This document shows positions 1 to 4,543 of a DNA stretch of 5,174 nt, in pieces. The notes under the pieces were generated by a model, which worked only from the letters and a program-made list of their open reading frames with translations, ran no database searches and was not told the origin of the DNA. The stretch is taken from assembly GCA_025458465.1 (NCBI GenBank), contig JALOSK010000153.1, positions 1 to 5,174 of the forward strand, written 5' to 3'. Within the stretch, counting starts at the first letter, position 1; the number at the start of each line of letters is the position of its first letter. Source of the DNA: Sandarakinorhabdus sp. GTDB taxonomy: Bacteria; Pseudomonadota; Alphaproteobacteria; Sphingomonadales; Sphingomonadaceae. The position numbers and the translations under genes are program-made.

Positions 1-846
1 GATGCCGGCCTGCTGGCCGCCCGGCGGCTGGTGACCGCCATCCAGACCGCCACGGCCCAGACGCGCCTGCGCTTCAAGGCCGGCGAGGTGCCGGCCACCG
101 ACGTGCAGCAGGCCGAAGCCCGCCTGGCCGAGGCCGAAGCCCTGCTCGCCGGTGCCACAGGTCAGCACGACGCGATGCGGGCGCGTCTGGCGCGGTTGAC
201 CGGGCTGGAGCCAGAAGTGCTGGCACCCCTGCCTGCCGATCCACCGCTGCCCGCCACGCTGGATGAAGCGCTGGCAGCAGCAGAAGCCCATGCCCCGGCC
301 ATCGCCCGCGCCAAGGCCGGCCTTGCTGCGGCCCAGGGGCAGGCGCGCATGGCCAAGGCCGAAGGCTTGCCGCAGGTGGCAGCCTATGCCGAGGCGTCGA
401 GCGTGCGCGACCAGTTCTTTCCCGGTTATCGCGGTGATCTGGCCAGCGCTGGCGTGCGCGCGCGCTGGAATTTCTTTGCATCGGGCCGGGTGCGCGCCGA
501 AGGCCAGGCCGCCGATGCCGGCGCGCGCGCCGCAGAGGCCCGGCTTGCCGATGCGCGCGGCACCGTTCGCGAAATGGTGATTGCCGGCTTTGCCAATGTG
601 CGCGCAACGCGGCTGGCAGCCGAAGCCGCGCTGCGCCAGCAACAGGCCAGCGAAGCCGCCCTCGCCAGTGTGCAGCAGGAGGTGCGGGTGGGCATGAAAC
701 CCACGCTGGCGCTGCTGGATGCGCAGCGCGATGCCGCGCAGGCCGCGCAGCAGGCCGCTGCTGCGGCCGGGCAGCGGGCTGCGGCGGCCTGGGGCCTTCT
801 GGCCCTGATCGGCAGCGACGTTGGCAAAGACGCAACCAAAATGTAA
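1..846 (+). CDS. TolC-family outer membrane efflux protein, C-terminal part (5' end outside window)
   Basis: The reading frame is open from base 1 to a TAA stop, giving 281 visible residues. An internal GTG at 31 is not a credible start, because coding sequence continues upstream of it. TolC-family proteins form trimeric outer membrane channels with long periplasmic helices for efflux pumps or type I secretion. The fragment shows the family pattern. The end of the first OEP repeat has RFKAGEVPATDVQQAEARL and a 'RLTGLEP' turn. A second repeat has a beta segment ('LASAGVRARWNFFASGR') followed by long Ala/Gln/Arg-rich helices. It closes with VGMKPTLALLDAQRDAAQA and a terminal 'LLALIGSD', the classic 'LdAqR ... 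G' ending. Roughly the first third of a typical protein of about 420 residues is missing, including any signal peptide. Pump partners would be expected upstream, so the substrate cannot be told. The family assignment is firm; the exact subfamily is not. Confidence 0.9.
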   Translation, partial: DAGLLAARRLVTAIQTATAQTRLRFKAGEVPATDVQQAEARLAEAEALLAGATGQHDAMRARLARLTGLEPEVLAPLPADPPLPATLDEALAAAEAHAPAIARAKAGLAAAQGQARMAKAEGLPQVAAYAEASSVRDQFFPGYRGDLASAGVRARWNFFASGRVRAEGQAADAGARAAEARLADARGTVREMVIAGFANVRATRLAAEAALRQQQASEAALASVQQEVRVGMKPTLALLDAQRDAAQAAQQAAAAAGQRAAAAWGLLALIGSDVGKDATKM

Positions 847-847
847 C

Positions 848-893
848 GTTCATCGTGGCGACAGCAGCAGCGTGCGACAGTTTCGCCATGAAC
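848..893 (+). repeat. Imperfect inverted repeat (hairpin) between the efflux gene and the lipoprotein gene
   Basis: GTTCAT (848-853) and GGCGA (857-861) pair with TCGCC (883-887) and ATGAAC (888-893). This gives 11 base pairs interrupted by a one-sided three-base bulge (CGT), with a 21-base loop. The hairpin starts one base after the efflux gene's stop codon and ends four bases before the purine-rich GAAAGG that precedes the lipoprotein gene. There is no T-run after it, so it is not a standard intrinsic terminator. It could be a weak terminator, a processing site that sets relative expression of the two genes, or a leader structure. Confidence 0.35.
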
Positions 894-914
894 TGGTGAA
901 AGGCCAACTTGCCG

Positions 915-2309
915 ATGTTCCACCGTCCCGCCGCCCTGAAAGCACTCGCGCCGTTGCTGGCGGCGCTGGCGCTGGGGGCCTGCGCCTATCCTGATTATGC
1001 CACGGGCCGTGCGCCCGACTATCCGGCCGGTTATCAGCCGGTGATGGGTGGTTATGCCACCCAGTGGCCGGCACAGCCCGGCGCGCTGTGGGGCCCCGAG
1101 GACGTGCCGGGGATCGACGTGTTCTTCGAACCGCTCGGTGGCCATGGCCGCTGGGTCAATTCCCGCTGGGGCCAGGTGTTCGTGCCCAATGCCCCGCGCG
1201 ACTGGCGCCCCTATGCCAACGGACAGTGGCTGGAAAACCGTTTCTGGCTGTCGAACGACCCGTGGGGCTGGGCCACCGATCATTATGGTCGCTGGGGCTT
1301 TGACGAGCAGCTCGGCTGGGTGTGGGTGCCCGGCACGCAATGGGGCCCAAGCTGGGTCGCCTGGCGCGAGGCCGACGACGTGGTCGGCTGGGCACCGATT
1401 CCGCCGCAGGTGCAATGGAACGTCGGGCTCGGCTTCGGTTCGGGCTGGGGTTATGACAACTGGAACAGCTGGCATGGCCCGTCGTGGCTGTGGGTGCCGC
1501 GGGGCAGCCTGTTCCTGCCGGGCTTTGGCGGCAATTTCCTGCCGTGGAACAGCGGCGCCAACTGGTGGGGCCGCAGCCACTGGCAGCACAGCCCCTACTG
1601 GGGCTGGAACCAGGGCTGGAACGCCGGCTGGGGCTGGCAGGCGCCGCCGCCGGTGTGGAACAACTGGGCCGGCCGCAACCCGCGCTGGAGCAACTGGGGC
1701 TGGAACCGGCCCCGGTGGAACAACAACTGGAACAATGGCGGCTGGAACAACGGCGGCTGGAACAACGGTGGTTGGAACAATGGCGGCTGGAACCGCTATC
1801 CGCCGCGCCGTGGTGCGCCGGGCAGCGTGGGTGACCGCATCGGCCGCGACATCACCGGCCAGCCGCCCGCTGGCTGGCAGGGTGAACGCCGCCCGGATGG
1901 CCAGTGGAATGGGCAACGTGGTGGACGTCGGAACGGCTGGGGCCGCGATGGCCAGCCCCAGGCTGACGGCACGCTGACCAATCAGCAGTGGGACAACCGC
2001 GGCGATGGCAACCGCGGCGGGAACCGCGGCAACTGGGGCAATCGGCCTGGTGGCAATGCCGGCCAGCCGCCGGTGACGATGCCGCCGCCGCGCGCCACCG
2101 TGGCCGGTGCCGTTGGCGGTGCCATGGCGCCGCCGCCACGCGCGGCGCCGCCGGTACGGTATCAGCCGCCGCCGCAGGCACGGGAACCGGCACAAGGCCG
2201 CCAGAGCGGTTGGCAGGGCCGATCGGAATCGCGCCAGCAGGGCGGAAATTCGTCCCGCGCCGAACAGCGGCAGCAGAATTCCGATCAGTTCAGGAACCGG
2301 CCACGCTGA
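915..2309 (+). CDS. Trp-rich DUF6600-type lipoprotein with WNNGG repeats
   Basis: The protein has 464 residues from the ATG at 915. An in-frame TTG at 909 is also possible: GAAAGG (898-903) lies 5 bases before the TTG and 11 before the ATG. I prefer ATG as the commoner start codon. Residues 1-22 form a lipoprotein signal ending in a LGAC lipobox with Cys23. The next residue is Ala, with no Asp retention signal, so an outer-membrane anchor is likely. Residues about 68-164 match the DUF6600 pattern: G-R-W, 'DWRPYANGQW', 'DPWGWATDHYGRW', 'LGWVWVPGTQWGPSWVAWR', 'GWAPIPP'. Residues about 165-292 are dominated by Trp, Asn and Gly, with 42 Trp between residues 51 and 292. The rest (about 293-464) is a Pro/Arg/Gly/Gln-rich, probably disordered tail. 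The function of DUF6600 proteins is unknown to me; an envelope-surface or glycan-binding role is only a guess. It lies 68 bases after the efflux gene on the same strand, so co-transcription is possible. Confidence 0.88.
   Translation: MFHRPAALKALAPLLAALALGACAYPDYATGRAPDYPAGYQPVMGGYATQWPAQPGALWGPEDVPGIDVFFEPLGGHGRWVNSRWGQVFVPNAPRDWRPYANGQWLENRFWLSNDPWGWATDHYGRWGFDEQLGWVWVPGTQWGPSWVAWREADDVVGWAPIPPQVQWNVGLGFGSGWGYDNWNSWHGPSWLWVPRGSLFLPGFGGNFLPWNSGANWWGRSHWQHSPYWGWNQGWNAGWGWQAPPPVWNNWAGRNPRWSNWGWNRPRWNNNWNNGGWNNGGWNNGGWNNGGWNRYPPRRGAPGSVGDRIGRDITGQPPAGWQGERRPDGQWNGQRGGRRNGWGRDGQPQADGTLTNQQWDNRGDGNRGGNRGNWGNRPGGNAGQPPVTMPPPRATVAGAVGGAMAPPPRAAPPVRYQPPPQAREPAQGRQSGWQGRSESRQQGGNSSRAEQRQQNSDQFRNRPR
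1728..1787 (+). repeat. Four tandem 15-bp units encoding WNNGG
   Basis: Four in-frame units of TGG-AAC-AAY-GGY-GGY encode Trp-Asn-Asn-Gly-Gly, residues 272-291 of the lipoprotein, followed by a fifth partial unit (TGG AAC). Units differ only at third codon positions (AAC/AAT, GGC/GGT), so the protein repeat is exact while the DNA has drifted. Looser W-x-x-x-W spacing upstream, for example Trp231, 235, 239 and 241, suggests that the array grew from a wider Trp/Asn/Gly region. Confidence 0.95.
1995..2030 (+). repeat. Three AACCGCGGC (Asn-Arg-Gly) units in the lipoprotein tail
   Basis: The nonamer AACCGCGGC occurs at 1995-2003, 2010-2018 and 2022-2030, in frame, and encodes Asn-Arg-Gly each time. 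The units are separated by Asp-Gly and by a single Gly. It belongs to the low-complexity C-terminal tail of the DUF6600 lipoprotein and makes a short basic RGG-like stretch from residue 361. Confidence 0.8.
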
Positions 2310-2321
2310 CCGGTGCGGGCC

Positions 2322-2663
2322 TCAACGCTGCCAATGGCTGAAGGCCAGCGCCTGCAGGTCGCGCACGAACGCGGCGGCCTGCGGGCCGGTCCAGGCAGGC
2401 GGCGCGTCGCGGCGCCCCACCCACCAGCCCTGCCCCGGCAGGCGATCGGATTCGCGCACCACCAGCACGGCCAGTTCCGGTTCGCCCGCCGCCCGCGCTT
2501 CATCGTCGATGGCATCCAGCAATCGGCACAGCGCCCGCATCTTCGGGCGGCTGAAGCGGTGGCCCAGCGCCAGCAGCGCTTCCGAATAGGACAGGTCACG
2601 CCCGCTGCGCGCCGCCGCGATCAGCAGCGCCTTCACCTCGGGCAGATCGGCAGCGGTCACCAT
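2322..2663 (-). CDS. Conserved small protein of unknown function with SYSEALLALG and LPGQGWW motifs
   Basis: The product has 113 residues from the ATG at 2663-2661. A TTG two codons upstream (2669) is an alternative start. Neither start has a clear ribosome binding site. The frame stays open upstream across rnd, but that is an antisense shadow. The N-terminal half is helical ('LPEVKALLIAAARSGRDLSYSEALLALG', shown here in parts: 'ALLIAAARSGRDLSYSEAL' then a 'RFSRPKMRALCRLLDAID' helix pair) and looks like a winged-helix unit. It is followed by a hydrophobic strand ELAVLVV, then RESDRLPGQGWWVGR. I believe similar proteins are common in sphingomonads and are sometimes labelled ribose-phosphate pyrophosphokinase. 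At this length, with no PRPP-binding loop, that label would be wrong. There is no signal peptide or membrane segment, so it is probably cytoplasmic. It is divergent from rnd and ends 12 bases from the lipoprotein's stop codon. Coding status is well supported by its composition and motifs; the function is unknown. Confidence 0.78.
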   Translation of the reverse strand: MVTAADLPEVKALLIAAARSGRDLSYSEALLALGHRFSRPKMRALCRLLDAIDDEARAAGEPELAVLVVRESDRLPGQGWWVGRRDAPPAWTGPQAAAFVRDLQALAFSHWQR

Positions 2664-2686
2664 CGTCAAAGCATAGGCGGCGGCGC

Positions 2687-2696
2687 GCCCCGGGGC
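2687..2696. promoter_or_regulatory. GC-rich perfect palindrome in the divergent intergenic region
   Basis: GCCCCGGGGC at 2687-2696 is a perfect 10-bp palindrome in the 78 bases between the divergent 113-residue gene and rnd. GGCGCGCC (2682-2689) overlaps it and GGGCGCCC (2713-2720) follows. A position between two divergent starts suits an operator, but such dyads arise easily by chance in GC-rich DNA. Confidence 0.25.
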
Positions 2697-2701
2697 CAGT
2701 G

Positions 2702-2738
2702 GCTGGTGACAGGGGCGCCCACCCCTGCTAACGCCAGC
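2702..2738 (+). promoter_or_regulatory. Hairpin in the rnd leader, ending three bases before the start codon
   Basis: The outer arm GCTGGTG (2702-2708) pairs with CGCCAGC (2732-2738), seven pairs including one G-T wobble. The inner arm CAGGGG (2710-2715) pairs perfectly with CCCCTG (2722-2727) around a six-base loop. The two helices are separated by an asymmetric internal loop (A2709 against bases 2728-2731). The total is 13 pairs, mostly G-C, ending three bases before the ATG at 2742. No Shine-Dalgarno is visible between the hairpin and the ATG. If transcribed, this would hide the initiation region. Alternatively the message begins inside it or just before the ATG. Confidence 0.4.
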
Positions 2739-2741
2739 GCC

Positions 2742-3356
2742 ATGACCGTTTATCTTCACGAAGGGGACCTGCCCGCCGGCGTGCTCGCCCCCGGCCCGGT
2801 GGCCGTCGACAGCGAGACCATGGGCCTCAACCCGCACCGCGACCGGCTGTGCCTGCTGCAGATCAGCGATGGGCGCGGCGACGAACATCTCGTGCGCTTT
2901 GCTCCCGGCGAGTATGACGCGCCGGTGCTGAAGGCGGTGCTGGCCGATCCGGAACGGCTGAAGCTGATGCACTTCGCCCGGTTCGACATGGCGGTGATCC
3001 ACCGTTTCCTGGGCGTGTGGGCAACCCCGGTGTTCTGCACCAAGATCGCATCGAAACTGGTGCGCACCTACACCGATCGCCACGGCCTGAAGGACCTTCT
3101 GAAGGAGACGTTGGGCGTCGAGATTTCCAAGCAGCAGCAATCGAGCGACTGGGGCGCCGGCGAACTTTCGGACGCGCAGAAGGAATATGCCGCCAGCGAC
3201 GTGCGCTATCTGCACCGCGCCCACGGCGTGCTGGTGGAACGCCTGCGCCGCGAAGGCCGCACCCACATCGCGCAGGCCTGTTTCGATTTCCTGCCCACCC
3301 GTGCGGAACTGGATCTGGCCGGCTGGCCCGAAGCCGACATCTTCGCCCATCTGTGA
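2742..3356 (+). CDS. rnd: Short RNase D-type 3'-5' exoribonuclease
   Basis: This is a 204-residue DEDDy exonuclease. Such enzymes remove nucleotides from RNA 3' ends using two metal ions, and RNase D acts in tRNA 3' maturation. The catalytic set is complete: Exo I has Asp23 and Glu25 in VDSET; Exo II has Asp82 in 'HFARFDM'; Exo III has Tyr149 and Asp153 in 'YAASD'. 'HGLKDLLKETLGVEISKQQQSSDW' is the usual RNase D stretch (residues 114-137), here given as key residues His114, Gly115, Leu116 and Trp137. The protein lacks the C-terminal HRDC domains of the roughly 375-residue E. coli enzyme, as is usual for the short alphaproteobacterial form, so it is complete rather than truncated. The start is the ATG at 2742 because the conserved domain begins there; an open extension upstream has no family similarity. 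It lies 18 bases before lptC and probably leads the lpt operon. Confidence 0.93.
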   Translation: MTVYLHEGDLPAGVLAPGPVAVDSETMGLNPHRDRLCLLQISDGRGDEHLVRFAPGEYDAPVLKAVLADPERLKLMHFARFDMAVIHRFLGVWATPVFCTKIASKLVRTYTDRHGLKDLLKETLGVEISKQQQSSDWGAGELSDAQKEYAASDVRYLHRAHGVLVERLRREGRTHIAQACFDFLPTRAELDLAGWPEADIFAHL

Positions 3357-3374
3357 TGGCCGGCTGAACGCGCC

Positions 3375-4040
3375 ATGGCCACCTCGCCTGCCCTTGTTCC
3401 CGAAGGATTGCCGTCACGACGGCTGTCCCGGCGGCAGCAGGCAGCATTGCCGGGCAGCGCGCATGATCGGCGCATGGCGCTGCTGAAATGGCTGCTGCCG
3501 TCGGCGGCGTTCGTCATCGGCATCACCATCCTGATCTGGCCACTGGTGGCAGCCCAGGAATTTTCCTTCCTGCTGGCCAAGGACCAGGTGGCGGTGGCGC
3601 CGGAGCGTCTGCGGGTGGACCGCGCCGAATATCGCGGCAAGACCGGCGCCGGCGAAGCCTTCACCATCAGTGCCGGCAGCGCCCTGCAACGCGCCAGCGC
3701 CGTGCCGGTGGTGGAAATGACGAACCTTGCCGCCCGGCTGGACGGCAAGGACGGCCCGGCCAGCGTTTCCGCGCCATCAGGCCGCTATTTCCTGGAAGAA
3801 GACCGCCTTGAAGTCGCCGGCCCGGTGAAGCTGCGTTCCGACGGCGGCTACAGCCTCGATGCCGAAACCGTGTTCATCGATCTGAAGCGCCGCGCGGTGA
3901 AAACCGATGCGCCGGTATCGGGCCGGCTGCCGATGGGCAATTTCCGGGCGGACCGCATGGATGGCGATCTGGCCGGCAAGCGCGTGTCGCTGATTGGCAA
4001 AGTCCACTTGCGCATCAACCAGCGGGGCGGCAGAGGGTGA
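3375..4040 (+). CDS. lptC: LPS export protein LptC (single-pass inner membrane)
   Basis: The 221-residue product matches LptC, which receives lipopolysaccharide from the LptBFG transporter in the inner membrane and hands it to LptA. A basic cytoplasmic N-terminus of about 36 residues contains RRLSRRQQ and PGSAHDRR. It is followed by one membrane segment at about 37-59 (ALLKWLLPSAAFVIGITIL onward) and a periplasmic beta-jellyroll part. The jellyroll includes 'DGGYSLDAETVFIDLKRRAV' and the C-terminal signature 'FRADRMDGDLAGKRVSLIGKV' (residues 190-210). It is longer than E. coli LptC (191 residues) because of the N-terminal region. ATG at 3375 is preferred over Met34 (3474), because PGS-x-HDR is a feature I recall in sphingomonad homologues. 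No Shine-Dalgarno is visible before the start, so coupling to rnd is likely. lptA begins at or just after its stop codon. Confidence 0.93.
   Translation: MATSPALVPEGLPSRRLSRRQQAALPGSAHDRRMALLKWLLPSAAFVIGITILIWPLVAAQEFSFLLAKDQVAVAPERLRVDRAEYRGKTGAGEAFTISAGSALQRASAVPVVEMTNLAARLDGKDGPASVSAPSGRYFLEEDRLEVAGPVKLRSDGGYSLDAETVFIDLKRRAVKTDAPVSGRLPMGNFRADRMDGDLAGKRVSLIGKVHLRINQRGGRG
4032..4036 (+). promoter_or_regulatory. Ribosome binding site that favours the ATG start of lptA
   Basis: AGAGG at 4032-4036 sits nine bases before the ATG at 4046. It abuts the alternative GTG at 4037 and so could not serve it. The GTG would have to rely on the GGGGCGG further upstream at 4023-4029. The site lies inside the last codons of lptC, so translation of the two genes is likely coupled. 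Confidence 0.55.
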
Positions 4041-4045
4041 GCCTG

Positions 4046-4543
4046 ATGATCCGCGCGCTTCCTGCCTGCCTGTTGCTGCTGCTCGCCACCCCGGCGCTGG
4101 CGCAGCGTTTCGATTCAGGGGCGCCCATCGATGTCGATGCCGGCCGCATCGATATTGCCGATGATGCCAACGAGGCGATCTTTTCGGGCGACGTGGTGAT
4201 CCGCCAGGGCAGCATGACGCTGAATGCCGATCGCGTGCGCATCACCTATCTCAAGGATGCCAACGGCAACCCGCAGGTGCAGCGGCTCGATGCGCTGGGC
4301 CGCGTGCGGCTGGCGCAGGGTGCCATGCGCGCCACCGCCAACACCGGCATCTATGACGTGAACGCCCGGCTGGTGAAGCTGGCCGGCAACGTGAAGATGG
4401 ACCGGGATGGCAACCATCTCGAAGGCGCCCGGGTTGTCTGGAACCTCAACAGCGGCACCAGCAGCTTCGATGCGCGGTCCGCCGCCAACCCGGGCGGCCG
4501 TGTGACGGGCCGCTTTACCGTTCCGGCAAAGAAGCCAAGCTGA
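4046..4543 (+). CDS. lptA: LPS transport periplasmic bridge protein LptA (OstA-like)
   Basis: The 165-residue product starts at the ATG at 4046. A GTG at 4037 would add three residues and overlap the lptC stop by four bases. Residues 1-19 are a clean Sec signal (MIRALPACLLLLLATPALA) with cleavage expected after Ala19. Residues about 25-130 form the OstA-like N-terminal domain: 'PIDVDAGRIDIADDANEAIF', then 'SGDVVIRQGSMTLNADRVRI', 'VQRLDALGRVRLAQG' and 'LAGNVKMDRDGNHLEGARV'. Repeated G-x-V-x-(I/L/M) strands of this kind build the beta-jellyroll that oligomerises into a bridge carrying lipopolysaccharide across the periplasm. It is slightly shorter than E. coli LptA (185 residues). It follows lptC directly, which confirms the call. 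Its last 29 bases overlap the end of the opposite-strand hydrolase gene. No lptB follows within the window. Confidence 0.93.
   Translation: MIRALPACLLLLLATPALAQRFDSGAPIDVDAGRIDIADDANEAIFSGDVVIRQGSMTLNADRVRITYLKDANGNPQVQRLDALGRVRLAQGAMRATANTGIYDVNARLVKLAGNVKMDRDGNHLEGARVVWNLNSGTSSFDARSAANPGGRVTGRFTVPAKKPS
4494..4513 (-). terminator. Possible terminator hairpin for the hydrolase gene, inside the lptA 3' end
   Basis: GCGGCC (4494-4499) and GGCCGC (4508-4513) form a perfect six-pair G-C stem with an eight-base loop. On the minus strand it begins one base after the hydrolase's TAA stop (4517-4515). No T-run follows on that strand, so efficiency would be low. On the plus strand TTT follows (4514-4516), but the stem lies within lptA coding sequence, before its stop codon. 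It may be a weak or bidirectional end signal, or chance in GC-rich coding DNA. Confidence 0.25.

Noticed and set aside
31..33. GTG as the true start of the efflux protein
   Set aside because: The frame is open to base 1 and reads sensible helix sequence upstream. Starting here would leave the protein without a signal peptide and most of its first OEP repeat.
263..580. Second plus-strand frame inside the efflux gene
   Set aside because: Its Arg/Pro/Ala-rich translation lacks motifs and lies wholly within a recognised gene, which is typical of a GC-rich shadow frame.
821..849. TTGGCA (821-826), 17 bases, TAACGT (844-849) as a promoter for the lipoprotein gene
   Set aside because: The -35 box is good, but TAACGT matches TATAAT at only three positions. 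A single match of this quality is expected by chance.
426..2195. Minus-strand open frame of 589 codons opposite the efflux gene end and the lipoprotein gene
   Set aside because: Its translation is low-complexity Ala/Val/Pro/Arg with no family motif. It arises because the GC-rich opposite-strand gene leaves few stop codons. The plus-strand frame has a signal peptide, lipobox and domain pattern.
2296..2314. ACCGG / CCGGT stem around the lipoprotein stop codon as a shared terminator between convergent genes
   Set aside because: It has only five pairs, a nine-base loop and no T-run on either strand.
2313..2741. N-terminal extension of rnd to an upstream start at 2313
   Set aside because: It would be antisense to the 113-residue gene and has an Arg/Gln/Pro-rich translation. 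The conserved exonuclease domain begins right at the ATG at 2742.
2664..3350. N-terminal extension of the 113-residue minus-strand protein across rnd
   Set aside because: The frame stays open but the translation is antisense to a complete, motif-bearing RNase D. Recognisable protein starts at MVTAADLPEV.
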